A DNA stretch of 64,000 nt from Dendrolimus kikuchii (GCA_019925095.2 CM034411.1:15934001-15998000), one strand, 5' to 3'. Positions 33,326 through 45,549 are shown, numbered from the stretch's first letter. The notes: generated by a model not told the origin, from the sequence alone. A program made the numbers and translations.

Positions 33326-34296
33326 CATACATATATACATACATACATAACTTCACGCCAGTTCCCTTGCGGGGTAGGCACGAACAACAGAGCGCCATTT
33401 AGGCTTATTCTTACACACCTCACTTGCTTCTTTGACATTCATAACTCTTGTCATGCACGCTCGTCTGTTCTTAAGGCTCCTAACATCACCTTCTACTAGT
33501 ACACGATCAATTTGATCATGGAAAGTGTGTCGTGGCCTTCCACGACCCCTACATCCATCCACTTTTGCATTGTATATCTGTTTATTCATTCTTTCATCAT
33601 GCATTCTTTCTACATGTCCGAACCACCGGAGCATTCCTTTCCTTACCTTCACCCCGACACTCTCTTTCAGACCAACTCTCTTTCTTACTTCGGTATTTCG
33701 AACGCGGTCCGCAAGCGTCACTCCGCAGATTTTGCGCAGTGCTCGCATCTCGACCGCGTTTACTCTACTTTCATGCTCTTTCTTCCATACCCAACTCTCG
33801 CTTCCATACGTGAGCGTAGGTACCAGCACCGCGTTGTGTACGGCGAGCTGGGCCTTCTGGCTGAGGTTCTTAGCGCCTAGAAGTTTACCTAACGCTCCAT
33901 TCACACTATTCCCCAAATTCACTCTTCTTTCTATATCAGCGGTGTACCTTCCATCCCTGCTAAAAGCACATCCAAGATATACAATCTCACTCACTTGCTC
34001 CAGCATAACATCATCGACCATTATCCTTGCATTCGTTCTGGTTTCTTCTCTTTCAAACACCATAACCTTTGTTTTCTTCGCATTCAAATGTAAGCCTCTC
34101 GCCTGACAGTCATCTTTCATCATTGTGACTAGTGTTTGCAGTTCTGATGGCGATTCGGCTAAAAGCACGTCATCATCCGCATAAAGCAAGGTGCTTACAA
34201 CTAGGTCACTCATCTGCACCCCAACATCCATCAATCTTATTCTCTGGAGACAATCGTCCAGGTATAGGATGAACAGCAAAGCCGAAAGCACGACAC
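33326..34296 (-). mobile_element. RTE-like LINE family 1, copy f (longest)
   Basis: Flanked by the 11-bp duplication AAACGCATTTA (33315-33325 and 34297-34307), with a (TACA)n tail. About 314 uninterrupted codons cover the end of the reverse transcriptase, including the catalytic STLLYADDDVLLAESPSELQ motif. Next come MVFEREETRTNARIMVDD, TYGSESWVWKKEHESRVNAV, WFGHVERMHDERMNKQIYNA and the end YPARELA-TGA. The endonuclease and most of the RT are missing (5' truncation). It is probably young, since the frame is still open. Confidence 0.93.
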
Positions 34297-34705
34297 AAAC
34301 GCATTTAACACCCTTAAATACGATTAGCGTCTTGCACAACGCAAAATTTACCGGTAAATATGTTTAAAGAACTGTCAAAGTTAATTATCCACAAAGCGCG
34401 AATGCTTATAACAAGAAATACATCGGAATGATAAACATCATTCGGTCTAATATTACTTACAACCGGTTTCCTGTCTAGTCTTAAACAAGAGATTTAGGAC
34501 TTCCGTCTGTCCCTCGGTCGCCGAATCAACTGGCAAATGGCTATCCCATATTTAGCCTATTGACGGCGGACTAATTTAACAATTTATGGGTACCGTGATG
34601 AAGAACTAAAATTTATTTGAATTGTTTTTTCTTTTTTTTAATTGCCCGTAGTCTGCAAATAGATAGTGGGCCTACTAGTCTCTAGGATTTGATATAGGGT
34701 ATATT
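34297..34705. other. Spacer between two inverted RTE copies
   Basis: About 410 bp of AT-rich sequence without a feature. It would form the loop of the inverted pair. Confidence 0.5.
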
Positions 34706-35572
34706 AGATAGATGTTGGGGTGCGGGTGAGTGATCTAGTTATAAGCGCCTTGCTTTATGCGGATGATGCCGTGCCTTTAGCCGAATCGCCATCAGAACTG
34801 CAAACACTAGTCACAATGATGAAAGATGACTGTCAGGCGAGAGGCTTACATTTGAATGCGAAGAAAACAAAGGTTGTGGTGTTTGAAAGAGAAGAAACCA
34901 GAACGAATGCAAGGATAATGGTCGATGATGTTATGCTGGAGCAAGTGAATGAGTTTGTATATCTTGGATATGCTTTTAGCGGGGATGGAAGGTACACCGC
35001 TGAGATAGAGAGAAGAGTGAATTTGGGGAATAGTGTGAATGGAGCGTTAGGTAAACTTCTAGGCGCTAAGAAGCTCAGCCAGAAGGCCCAGCTTGCCATA
35101 CACAACGCGGTGCTGGTACCTACGCTCACGTATGGAAGCGAGAGTTGGGTATGGAAGAGAGAGCATGAAAGTAGAGTAAACGCGGTCGATATGCGAGCAC
35201 TGCGCTAAATCTGCGGAGTGACGCTCGCGGACCGCGTTCGTAATACCGAAGTAAGAAAGAGAGTTGGTCTGAAAGAGAGTGTGAAGGTAAGGAAAGGAAT
35301 GCTCCGGTGGTTCGGGCAAACAAGAACAGACAAACAGATATACAATGCAAAAGTGGATGGATGCAGAAGTCGTGGAAGGCCATGATACACCTTCCATGAT
35401 CAAAGTGATCGTGTACTAGCAGGTGATATCAGGAGCTTTAAGAACAGGAGAGCGTGCATGACAAGAGTTATGAACGAAGAAGCAAGTGAGGTGTGTAAGA
35501 ATAAGCCTAAATGGCACTCTGTTGTTCGTGCCTACCCCGCAAGGGAACTGGCGTGAAGTTATGTATGTATGT
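34706..35572 (+). mobile_element. RTE-like LINE family 1, copy g
   Basis: The frame from 34720 has the LLYADDAVPLAESPSELQTL catalytic motif and stays open to a stop at 35206-35208 (CGCTAA in place of CGCAAA). Small deletions then break the C-terminal domain. The (TATG)n tail is present and the flanking duplication unclear. It is inverted relative to copy f. Confidence 0.9.
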
Positions 35573-35769
35573 ACGTAATACATTTATATTATACATTACA
35601 TACACAACTAAAGTCCGCGCCTTCGTGAATTGCCAAAACTATACTTATAATATAAATCGGTTATCCCTAACAAGACATTTTTATATCTTATATATACTAT
35701 TATATAATTCTAAACATGATATCTGTATATTGAAGCTATAAAAAAATAACTGGAATACACTATATGAAC

Positions 35770-36080
35770 ACGATGCAATTTTTTTAGATTTCTTGAACTC
35801 ACGTAAAAACTACTGGGCCGATTTCGATGCGATTTTCACTGATCGACAGCTTATTCTCAGATATAATCCCGCGGAAAATTTTCTGGGAATGATTTAAAAT
35901 AGCCAGATTAAAAAAACGAATTCCAGTGCAATTTTTCTCTGATCAATAGCAAATTTTAAGTAATAAAATGCGTGATATTCTTTGTCCCGGGAATCCCGCG
36001 GGAATTTTCTCGAGTTTTAGTTGTTTGAGTGCACAAAAAATAATTTATGCCGACATCGAAACCGGAAAATCCCGCGGAAG
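35770..36080. repeat. Probable Helitron-type debris
   Basis: ACTACTGGGCCGATTTCGAT, GCGATTTTCACTGATC and repeated CCCGCGG(A/G)A blocks resemble the interior of non-autonomous elements. No termini were recognised. Confidence 0.35.
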
Positions 36081-36108
36081 TTTCAAATCAAGCGTGGACG
36101 AGGTAAAT

Positions 36109-36320
36109 TGCTAGGTGGTAGGGCATTTGCCCGATTGGCTGGCTACCACCCCTGGTCTAAAGTATGTCGTCATAACAACCTTGAGTTGTGTTCCGGCATT
36201 AGTGACCAGGTTCCAGTCTCCCTAGCAAATTTGGTGTTGCAAATGTCCATAGGCGATGGTAACCGCTTTCCATCAAGTGGGCCGTCTGCCTGTCAGCTGA
36301 TCTCTTGCAATAAAAAAAAT
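36109..36320 (+). mobile_element. SINE-A copy 9 (5'-truncated)
   Basis: AGGTGGTAGGGCATTTGCCC to TCTTGCAATAAAAAAAA, with an internal deletion of the GAGAGCAGCAGCG block. Confidence 0.85.
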
Positions 36321-36897
36321 CCTAGTATACAAATAAAGATGGTTTCGGTTTAGAAGCGAATCGATCTTCCTCGGCACAATAATGGTCGTCAATTAGCCAG
36401 CCGTAGAAAGTTTCCGATTACAAAAACTATCAAATGAAATCATAAATATAAACAGACCGCCCATCAGGTCGACCTACGCGCTACCTACACCATTATTAGG
36501 TGTGGCTACTCGGTCACACTTTCGAAAAATTTAACAATCTGTAGTCTGTATCGAAATTTATGGATTCATCAAATTAGTTGCGCTGTATCTTTGACTTTGT
36601 ATGAAAAACTATTGCGTATCCATCTTTTTTATAGTTACCGAGTGGATTGTGCTTTTTTTTTTAAGAAAGAAAGTTGATTTGCCAAATGCGATACAAACAA
36701 ATTATAAGCAAAAATATTAAAAAAATATTTTTCAAGTTGTAGTTGCCGCAATTCGATAAACCACTTCTTAATATACGCGCATTATTTTGAGATCCGAATA
36801 AAAAAGTATAATTGTTTAATATAGTCGTGACAATAAATACTTGAAGAAAATTTAGAATATAAAAAAATTCTTAATAAAAACATTGTGTCTGTGAAAA

Positions 36898-36942
36898 CGT
36901 GCGCGTGCGTGCGTGCGTGCGTTTGTGTGTGTGACATGTCAA
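36898..36942. repeat. GCGT/GT microsatellite
   Basis: Alternating (GCGT)n and GTGTGTGTG. Confidence 0.7.
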
Positions 36943-37073
36943 ACGTTTTATTATTTTGAATATTTTTTTACGGAGAACGGCCAGGAATGAGTGTCTTTTC
37001 AGCTCCATTAAATTAACAAAGAAATCAGAAATAATTTTATTGATAACAATGTTAATGTGAATTTTATGTATAA

Positions 37074-37265
37074 CTAGCAGTGCCCGCCACTTCAACCGCG
37101 TGGATTAAAGACCCAAAATAAAGTAAAACAAAAAAATAGCCTCAGTTACTCCTTATAACATTAGCTATCTGCCAGTGAGAGCCCGATCAATATCGATCCA
37201 GCCGTTTCAGGGATTAGCCGGAACATCCAGACGGACAGACAGACAAAAATATTAAAAATTGATTT
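37074..37265 (-). mobile_element. Helitron/Lep-type repeat fragment
   Basis: CTAGCAGTGCCCGCCACTTC at the left, then GCCTCAGTTACTCCTTATAA and ATCCAGCCGTTTCAGGGATT, a block seen widely in lepidopteran genomes. The right end is indistinct. Confidence 0.5.
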
Positions 37266-37289
37266 TTTGATATAAGTACCGTATATACT

Positions 37290-37640
37290 TTAGTAACGTC
37301 TCCACTCAGCTGAGATGAGAATGTTGAGATGGATGTGTGGTGTTACAAGAATGGATAAGGTGAGAAATGAGCACATAAGGGGATCTTTGAAAGTTGCACC
37401 TGTGACTGAAAAATTGAGAGGAAGAAGATTAAGTTGGTATGGTATATAAGGAGGAGAGATGAAAGTCACGTGACAAAAAGAATGTTAAACTACAAGATGG
37501 ATGGGTACAAATTTAAAGGTAGACCAAAAAAAGATGGATGGATTGTGTAAAGGATGACATGATGATATGCGGTGTGACAGAAGAGGTATGTCAGAATAGA
37601 AGAGTGTGGAAGGAAAAGACATATTGTACCGACCCCAAGT
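37290..37640 (+). mobile_element. RTE-like LINE family 2 C-terminal fragment
   Basis: The pieces [40 protein letters not shown] and CVKDDMMICGVTEEVCQNRR lie in shifting frames. A premature stop follows WYGI. SINE-A copy 10 is inserted at its 3' end. Confidence 0.8.
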
Positions 37641-37645
37641 ATTTA

Positions 37646-37959
37646 TCCGTGCAGGAACGGAGAAAGAATACAATTTCCTGCGGCCGGGCGGCCTGTCGTA
37701 AGAGGCGACTTAATAACCCACAGCCAGGTGGTAGGGCATTTATCCGACTGGATGGCTACCACCCCTGGTATAAAGTATGTCGCCATAACAACCTTGAGTT
37801 GTGTTCCGGCATTAGTGACCAGGTTCCAGACTCACTTACGAGAGCAGCAGCGCATTTGTAGCAACTTTGGTGTTGCAAATGTCCATAGGCGACGGTAACC
37901 GCTTTCCATCCAGTGGGCCGTCTGCCTGTCTGCTGATATCCTGCAATAAAAAAAAAAAA
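37646..37959 (+). mobile_element. SINE-A copy 10 (full length)
   Basis: It starts TATCCGTGCAGGAACGGAGA, passes CCGGGCGGCCTGTCGTAAGA, CCAGGTTCCAGACTCACTTA and GCCGTCTGCCTGTCTGCTGA, and ends TGCAATAAAAAAAAAAAAA. It is a good reference copy. Confidence 0.88.
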
Positions 37960-38788
37960 TGAAATATGGTGAAAAAAAGAGAGATATACTTTAGTAAAAA
38001 GCTGTTCTTTCGACATTATAAACACACTTCAATTTTATTTATCTGTATAGAATAGATTTAAATGTATGTCATAAACTTATCATAAATATTATGTATAAAA
38101 AGTGTGCTCGACTAACTGCCTCCTGAGCCGTAATTTAAACAAGTTTACAGATGATGAGTCTATGTTTATCAGTAGTTTATTATAATTATATCGGTCGCAT
38201 GACGTATACAAACGAAGGTTAGAATTCAAAAAAATAAACGCGTTGACAGGTGTTTTATCTGTCAAATTATAGTCGATAAGCGAAAACAGAATGAAAAAAT
38301 CACAACATCCTTAATGCGAAATGACGTACGGTCAGCAGATGCGGAAACATAAAAAATGCAACACCTGCCACGTCGCACTCGACAGGCTGTAAAAAATTAA
38401 GAAAAAAAAGGGCGAGTGTTTGGGACTAAAGGCAAAGGGACTTTTGAATATACCCTCCGCATATTTGGTATTTAAATAGACACGTGCCCGATTTGGGTTA
38501 CCAGGGTAAAAAACCCTTTTTAACCGAAATAGGTTAAAGGGTTATTTTTACAGCTGGTTTTGGCAATTGTTAAAATTGAATGTGCGTAGTGCGGTTTTTA
38601 TTGTAATATAGCTATTCTACATAATATAATATTTCGCTTCTATAAGATATTACCTATATCTTATTTGACTTTTTCTTAGATAAAAATATTCACAAGTATA
38701 TTTTTACTAGAGTCTGGGACTAGATTTTATAGTTTAATTTTAATATATATATATATACTTATTTATAATTTAGTTTAGTTTTTATTTA

Positions 38789-39170
38789 TCTGCGGAGTGA
38801 CGCTCGCGGACCGCGTTCGTAATACCGAAGTAAGAAAGAGAGTTGGTCTGAAAGAGAGTGTCGGGGTGAAGGTAAGGAAAGGAATACTCCGGTGGTTCGG
38901 GCATGTGGAAAGAATGCATGATGAAAGAATGACTAAACAGATATACAATGCAAAAGTGGATGGATGCAGAAGTCGTGGAAGGCCACGACACACCTTCCAT
39001 GATCAAATTGATCGTGTACTAGCGGAGGGCGATGTCAGGAGCCTTAAGAACAGACGAGTGTGCATGACAAGAGTTATGAATGTCAAAGAAGCAAGTGAGG
39101 TGTGTAAGAATGGGCCTAAATGGCGCTCTGTTGTTCGTGCCTACCCCGCAAGGGAACTGGCGTGAAGTTT
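38789..39170 (+). mobile_element. RTE-like LINE family 1, copy h
   Basis: The frame is open from VTLADRVRNTEVRKRVGLKE to YPARELA (122 codons). The tail is T-rich instead of (TATG)n. A flanking TTTTTATTTA repeat (38779-38788, 39186-39195) is plausible but low-complexity. Confidence 0.88.
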
Positions 39171-39311
39171 TTTTTTTGTTTTGTTTTTTTATTTAATTGT
39201 TAATATCAAATAGAAATAAATCTAAAGTGAGACAACAAATTTAAATTGTGAAAAATAATGTTCTAAAAAACCTACATCTTTATTTAATGAACCTTTTAAC
39301 AAAATTTGTTA

Positions 39312-39395
39312 TTGCTGGACAAAAGCACACAGGCGGCTCATCATGGAAAGTAGTTACCACCGCCAATGGACATTTGTAACACTGTAGGTTTCACA
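39312..39395 (-). mobile_element. SINE-A remnant (diverged)
   Basis: CAGGCGGCTCATCATGGAAA and GTTACCACCGCCAATGGACA resemble the 3' part of SINE-A. Confidence 0.5.
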
Positions 39396-39944
39396 CGCAG
39401 CCTATTCCGGTCTCGAAGGAATTCTATGACGCATTTTAGGAAAACTCTCAAGTCAGCTGAGAGCTTGCTCATTGTTAATGCCCAGAGTACGAAAATAATT
39501 AATTACATTTGTTTTTGTTTCAGGTACAAAGTAATGATCGCTGAAGGATAGAAAATAAAGCGACTATACAATTTAGTTAATAGAAATCGCCATAATATAA
39601 ATTTTGACAAAAATTGCCTTCCTGTGTAGAGGTCTCGTCAAGGCACAACATTAAGTCCGGTATCTTATATGATCGAGAATTATTTTCAATAACTTTGATG
39701 AACATTTGTACATTATGAAGATTCAAAGGTTGCACGACCAAATCGAATGCATCGATAATCGATAACCCTCGTCCTTTAAAGAATGATGTTGTAAATTGCG
39801 GAGGTACTGTATTGTACGGTCCGCATAAAAAATAGCAAAAATAAAACAGTAGAAAAGTGGCACGAAACCGAATACCGCGCTTAAGCCATTAAAATTTAGT
39901 TTTATAAAGTAGAAAGGTACTCATTCTATATTTAAAAAAGCGCA

Positions 39945-40034
39945 AATAAGAAAGAATTTTTCAAATCAGACCAGTAGTTTCTGAGATTAGCGCGTTCAAG
40001 AAAACAAACAAACGTCAGCTTTATATATTAGTAT
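39945..40034 (-). mobile_element. Lep1 Helitron 5' fragment
   Basis: AAATCAGACCAGTAGTTTCT, GAGATTAGCGCGTTCAAG and TTTATATATTAGTATA match the 5' part of 29879-30121. Confidence 0.75.
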
Positions 40035-40155
40035 AAGAAGTATAAGATTATTTCAGGCTCTTTTTTATATAGAAGTTGTATTACAATTACTTTTCAAAGA
40101 ATGAATGCAGTTGTCATAGAGAGGAGCGAGATAAATCTTTATTGCACACCAACAT

Positions 40156-40288
40156 TTTTTTATTTATTTTTTATTGCAGAAGGTCAGCAGACAGGCAGAC
40201 GGCCTACTTGATGGAAAGCGGTTACCATCACCTATGGACATTTGCACCACCAAAGTTGCTACAAATGCGCTGCTGCTCTCTTAAGGGA
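40156..40288 (-). mobile_element. SINE-A copy 12 (3' half only)
   Basis: A T-rich end, TTTTATTGCAGAAGGTCAGC, to GCTGCTCTCTTAAGGGA. It is 5'-truncated. Confidence 0.8.
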
Positions 40289-40542
40289 TAAATATACAAT
40301 CTCAAAATATATAATTACAAAAACAGACCAGATTTACTATATTTTTCTAGGCAATACAATAGGCGACCTTGTCGCTCAGAGCGGTCTCTTCCAGGCAACC
40401 TAAATCAAAAACAAAATTGAATCAGGCGATGTAGGCGGTGCAGGGAAAAGGCAATAGATACATAAATACTCAAACTAATTTAACAAATAAATATACAAAT
40501 ACATACATATATACATAGTCATAAATATACACGTGTATAATA

Positions 40543-41196
40543 TTTGTATATCTTGGATATGCTTTTAGCAGGGATGGAAGGTACACCGCTGATATAGAAA
40601 GAAGAGTGAATTTGGGGAATAGTTTAAATGGAGCGTTAGGTAAACTTCTAGGCACTAAGAACCTCAGCCAGAAGGCCCAGCTCGCCATACACAACGCGGT
40701 GCTGGTACCTACGCTCGCGTATGGAAGCGAGAGTTGGGTATGGAAGAAAGAGCATGAAAGTAGAGTAAACGCGGTCGAGATGCGAGCACTGCGCAAAATC
40801 TGCGGAGTGACGCTCGCGGACCGCGTTCGTAATACCGAAGTAAGAAAGAGAGTTGGTCTGAAAGAGAATGTCGGGGTGAAGGTAAGGAAAGGAATGCTCC
40901 GGTGGTTCGGGCATGTGGAAAGAATGCATGATGAAAGAATGACTAAACAGATATACAATGCAAAAGTGGATGGATGCAGAAGTCGTGGAAGGCCACGACA
41001 CACCTTCCATGATCAAATTGATCGTGTACTAGCAGAAGGTGATGTCAGGAGCCTTAAGAACAGACGAGCTTGCATGACAAGAGTTATGAATGTCAAAGAG
41101 GCAAGTGAGGTGTGTAAGAATAAGCCTAAATGGCACTCTGTTGTTCGTGCCTACCCCGCAAGGGAACTGGCGTGAAGTTATGTATGTATGTATGTA
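40543..41196 (+). mobile_element. RTE-like LINE family 1, copy i, inside a CR1 3'UTR
   Basis: Flanked by TGTATAATA (40534-40542 and 41197-41205; the right copy overlaps the TATG tail). It is open over 189+ codons from NLGNSLNGALGKLLGTKNLS to YPARELA. There is no RT motif (truncated just after it). Confidence 0.9.
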
Positions 41197-41370
41197 TGTA
41201 TAATAATATATGTCAAAATACATAAGTTATTATAATAAATGTGTTACCATGATTATATTATGGTAATCAGACATAGTTATTTATGGACAAATAGTGTTTT
41301 CTGAGTAAATTCCTAAATGTTGGTAAGGATTTCGCCTCTCTGACAGTAAGAGGCAGCATATTCCAAAGTT

Positions 41371-41842
41371 TTTTTTAATTATTATTATTAATATCTCTAC
41401 GAACTCGAGTTCCGTACCCTTTTTTACTACTTAATTTCTATGAAAGACCATACACGCTTATTGTTTATTTTTGTTACTGTGTGTGACATTAATTTAGTAT
41501 TTTTATGTTGTGGTGTACCTTAAGAATATCTTATTATATTAATTTATTCTAATTTTAATACTAAACTTATACTAATGTAGAGTGTATCTGTTACATGCTG
41601 GTGTTGTGAGGAAGTGCATGTGCAGTGTTGGCCTTATATCTATACTTATATATAGTCCTATCTAGTGCCATGTGTGTTGGTTTTTTCTTTTCTGTGCCTG
41701 GGTTATTAATTTTTAGGCTCTTTGTGTGTCTTGGTTTGTTTGTGAGGTGTGCGTGTAATGCAATGCGATGGTAGTGCGCGTAGGTTTGAGTATGTGTATA
41801 AGTTTTATTGTTAGTTATGTGTTTGTGACTTTGTGTTTATTC
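41371..41842 (-). mobile_element. Unclassified insertion in a CR1 ORF
   Basis: The flanking CR1 ORF is interrupted here. The T-run at the left edge suggests the A-tail of a minus-oriented retroposon. No coding content or second copy was recognised. Confidence 0.4.
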
Positions 41843-41990
41843 TATTTCAAAGTTTGACAGCCTGCGCTGTGAGTGTGCAGGTGTCATAAGTTTTCGATAC
41901 GTATCAGAGCGCAAATCGTGTAATAAACAAAAAATATTATTACCGTCGCAATAATGACATACTAAGAATTCATACTGCGATAAATCTACA

Positions 41991-42690
41991 TAGATTCCCT
42001 ACATATTATGCAAAATATAAACGTTATACGGAAGATAGTATAAAAAGCTGGAGCAAGCGGCTATGTAAATGCAGTTTTATCATTTGCATGGTGTATAGCT
42101 AGTTAGTGATTCTGATTCAATCTGGTGCGATCGTATGGGCTCTGCCACGCTTGCTCATCTGTGTAACAAATTTGATATTGTAGCCTATTTTCATAATATA
42201 AGAGTGGACTAGATTTTACAATTCTTACGAACTAGACACGTACGTCGTATGTATCGATATATCGATCTACAACTCGATATTACATTGCCGGTCACATCTG
42301 CTAGTGAATCGATAAACATAACGAGTTCCCGGCGCGGGGCCCACGTACGCGGAAGTCTGGGGAGACGCCGGCCTCAAAAGGACCTCTACGTGTACCTAAT
42401 CTATGTATATTCGGGTTATTGGGCATATATGCGCATGTCGATTTGTGGATGACGTTTACGAAATGGAATTATTATTCAATTTTAGATAACCCGCGTGCTT
42501 TTTTTTTCTTCGTGTTTGATTTAAGGGCACGTTATCCCAGATATGGATATAAACTATTTTTACTTCTTCTAAAAATTATCTCCTCCGATATTGATTGTCC
42601 AGATCTTTCTTTCTTTTCTTTTAAAAAATATGTTATTAACGCCATTACGGATCAGGCACTGTTGGCGTTCTTATCTTTATCCCTCACATA
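41991..42690. other. No feature recognised
   Basis: Contains the GC-rich stretch 42300-42380 and otherwise AT-rich DNA. Confidence 0.35.
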
Positions 42691-42692
42691 TG

Positions 42693-42835
42693 TGAAATGT
42701 CTCAAAACGGGGGATGCTGAAGACCGCGCGAAGTGGAGTAGAAAAAGTAGGAAAGCGGACCCTGGGCGTCGGAGTGAACGCTCCGAACGCAACCGGGAAT
42801 TAACGCTCGGATGATGATGATGATGATGATATGTG
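42693..42835 (+). mobile_element. RTE-like LINE family 4, last ~110 bp with (GAT)n tail
   Basis: GATGCTGAAGACCGCG, GTGGAGTAGAAAAAGTAGG, GAACGCTCCGAACGCAACC and TTAACGCTCGGATGATGATG match the end of 61585-62145. Confidence 0.8.
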
Positions 42836-43937
42836 AAATGTATATAAGCGTGTTCATGTGTGTGTGTGTGTGCGTGCGCGCGACCACTTTGGCCAATTCT
42901 TTTTGTTAAATGTTCGTTGAAGTCCAAGGATGGTTTTTACGGCGAGAAAAATTCGAATAATTGCCGGGAAAACCCTAAAAACAGCCCTTTTCTTTTTCCC
43001 ATACAAGCGTTTTCTAACTAAAATGTAGAGTCAATTTGTAATTTATTGCTATTCAATAAAGTTCATATTAAATTACAAGCTTTCACTGTTGTCCAAGCAA
43101 TGTAGGTGTGTTCCTAACGCTAAAGAGTCAATTTGCACTTTATTACCGCTGCACATAGTTCAAATTCAATCATATCTATCAAAACAGTGTGCATGTGCGC
43201 GTTGGAGGATCTAATGTCGCGGGCCGAGACCAAAACAAAAGAAATAATATCGCGAAGCCGAACAAATTGAAAATCAGTACTAATGATCTATAGCTCTTAC
43301 ATTTTGTGACTATTCAATTTGGTTGGTCAAGTGGGTCCCAGAAGGGTGGCCAAAGCTCGTGCAAGCGAAGATACTTTGATCACCCGAGCTGAACCCCACA
43401 CACCGCCCTATCACCGGGTGACGGTTCTGTTCAGGAGAATTTTTTGCCCCGGCTATAAAATAGGTAGGAACAAAAAACTGCCACATTCCAAATCTTTTTG
43501 ACAGAACGAAGTCTGTCGGGTTGAATATAATTTTAGCCTCAGTTACACATTTAGGTCCTAGCCTTTAAAATGTTAGACTTGTCTACGTTTTAAATTCCCG
43601 CCACAATTACATAAAGAAAAATATTTTTGTTATTGTCTCTGGCAACCTTTTTTTTTTCTTCTAATACCTTTTAAATTGTGAAAAGAAAGCAATAAACGCT
43701 ATTAAAGAGAATTAAAGAGAGAGAGTATAGCACTTAGGAGACTACATAACAAGACTATAGGCGGCATAGTATTATGTAAAACTTGATTAATATTTATCGG
43801 TTATCTTTGACTGGAAAGTGGAGCAAAGACCTTTCATTACACGTGCTTTATCAGTAACATCTGAGATGAGTGATTTCATTTTGGAAATAACTTTGACTTA
43901 TCTTAACGCTACATTGCTTATCTTTTAAGATTGCAAA
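42836..43937. other. No gene seen; GT/GC microsatellite at the left
   Basis: (GT)n then GCGTGCGCGCG at 42858-42881. The rest has no coding or repeat signature. Confidence 0.4.
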
Positions 43938-45006
43938 GTGGGTTTCATTAGATCAACGCATTTCTCAGAAAAAAAACCGATTAATATTACAAAAGAGAAA
44001 AATTGTGAAGATGGATTTTGTTACTATTTTCACGTAAAAAGTACTGAACGCATTTTGATGAAACTTTACAGTTATATCTATAATAATACAATCCGCAAAC
44101 AATTACTTTGGGGCAACACTATTGACTTAGAGATCATATTTGTTTTACAAAAAAGTGCCGTAAGGTCAATCTACAACCTCGGCCCTCGGGAGTCTCTTAG
44201 AGAACGCTTTAAGGAAATCGGTATTATGACGGTCGCCTGCCAATATATTTTTAATAATATAATTTATATTCGTAATAATTTGAGTGCCTACAAGCAGTAT
44301 AAGGATGTACACAATTTCAACACCAGGCATTGTAATAGACTGATATTGCCATCTTTTAGATTACAAAAAGTACTGTCCTCTTTCTTGAGGGTTGGTATAC
44401 GCTTCTTGAATAAGATTCCAAGTGAAATGTTAGATCTGCCTTTCACTAAATTTAAAACTAAATTAAAAAGCATCTTGCTAAAAAGGGGATACTACACTAT
44501 TGAAGAATACTTAAATGACAAAAATTCATTTACATAGCAGCTCGCTCCAACCTCTTATACTAAGTTTTGTATAACTAATTTTTTTTTTATCTTGCCATGC
44601 TTGTAAATAATTTGTGGAAACATATTGCAGCATAACATTTTAGCACGTCGTCATTATTATAACTATAACATTATTCTTCTTTATTTTTATTGTCTTGGTC
44701 TTATTGAGTATGCATTGTTTGCTACAACTCCATTAATTCTTCAAAAAGTAATTCTGTAACATACTTCTGTACAAAACTTATAAAAAAAAAAGAATTTGAG
44801 ATATAAATAGAATATGAAATATAAAGAAAAAGAATATTTAGCTAGACGTGTTGCTGGGAAGTTTCTTGCCGCTTCTTCTCCTTTACAGCATCAACACGTT
44901 GCGAAGCGGTGTACATAGAATAGGAAGTTAACTTACATGTATGACCTTCAAAAAGTGTTCTCCAGTGGAAGTTCCAAATCCAATTTTGAATAAAAACTTG
45001 AATTTG
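43938..45006 (+). mobile_element. CR1/jockey-like LINE, ORF2 C-terminus plus 3'UTR
   Basis: About 199 codons are open, ending TAG at 44535-44537. From about residue 65 they match the family: SYIYNNTIRKQLLWGN, VLQKSAVRSIYNLGPRESLR, CQYIFNNIIYIRNNLSAY, then FLNKIPSEMLDLPFTKFKTK. The first residues are probably not part of the element. The 3'UTR ends GAATAAAAACTTGAATTTGA, the short repeat end typical of the group. There is no RT catalytic motif. Confidence 0.85.
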
Positions 45007-45007
45007 A

Positions 45008-45228
45008 ATTACACACATTGTATATCCTTAAATTAAGCAAGTTACGCTTGTGTTATGGATGATATACAACGGGACCACTCTGGGGCTGATCCCAGACACT
45101 CAGACCATGGTAAATAACGAAGAAAAATTGTTTCCGAAATTTACCATACCAGGAATCGAACCCGGAGCCGCTGCGTAGCAGTGAGATAAGCCGACAACGG
45201 CTTAGCGCGCTCAACCACAGAGGCCGTC
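45008..45228 (-). mobile_element. tRNA-derived SINE (family T), copy 3
   Basis: The best kept copy. B-box complement GGAATCGAACCCGGAGC, A-box complement CGCGCTCAACCACAGAGGC, end ACACACATTGTATATCC. It abuts the LINE tail upstream. Confidence 0.88.
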
Positions 45229-45549
45229 AATCTCTGACTTAAACACCACAAAATTCTATACAATAGTCGAAACAAAAATAGAAATTATATCTAGGCCCCA
45301 AATCGCTGCCAGTTAGGAACGGGTCCAAAAAGCTGGCTGTATTCCCGCGCTGACGGCAACGCCGATGTGTTGCCCTAAGTACAGGCCAGCCTTTTGGCCA
45401 CGTGACGCTTCTATCAAGGGAGATGATAGATCTTGATAATGCGATTGCTACCAAGCTCTTTCAATATCACTCTTCATGCAAATGACTTTGTTAAACCTAA
45501 TATTAGTTCAAAATACATTAAAAAAAGACAACGAATATACTTCAGTCTA

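Larger units (their letters stand above)
40310..41990 (-). mobile_element. CR1-like LINE with two later insertions
   Basis: The ORF C-terminus at 41247-41370 (minus) reads LWNMLPLTVREAKSLPTFRN, then LLRKHYLSINNYV-stop. Its 3'UTR runs left to about 40310 and contains the RTE copy i. The upstream ORF resumes near 41843 after a ~470-bp insertion (41371-41842) that begins with a T-run. The order of events is CR1 first, insertions later. Confidence 0.65.

Noticed and set aside
33525..34106. 193-codon plus-strand open frame (and similar ones at 40470-41003, 34833-35129, 60805-61381)
   Set aside because: Antisense shadow of RTE family 1. It recurs only because the same LINE sequence recurs, and it has no protein features of its own.
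39521..39551. Second exon of the signal-peptide gene after TTTGTTTCAG
   Set aside because: In the required phase the frame hits a stop after three codons.
42419..42814. 131-codon plus-strand frame
   Set aside because: Its second part is the degenerate end of RTE family 4 and its first part has no features. It is a chance fusion.
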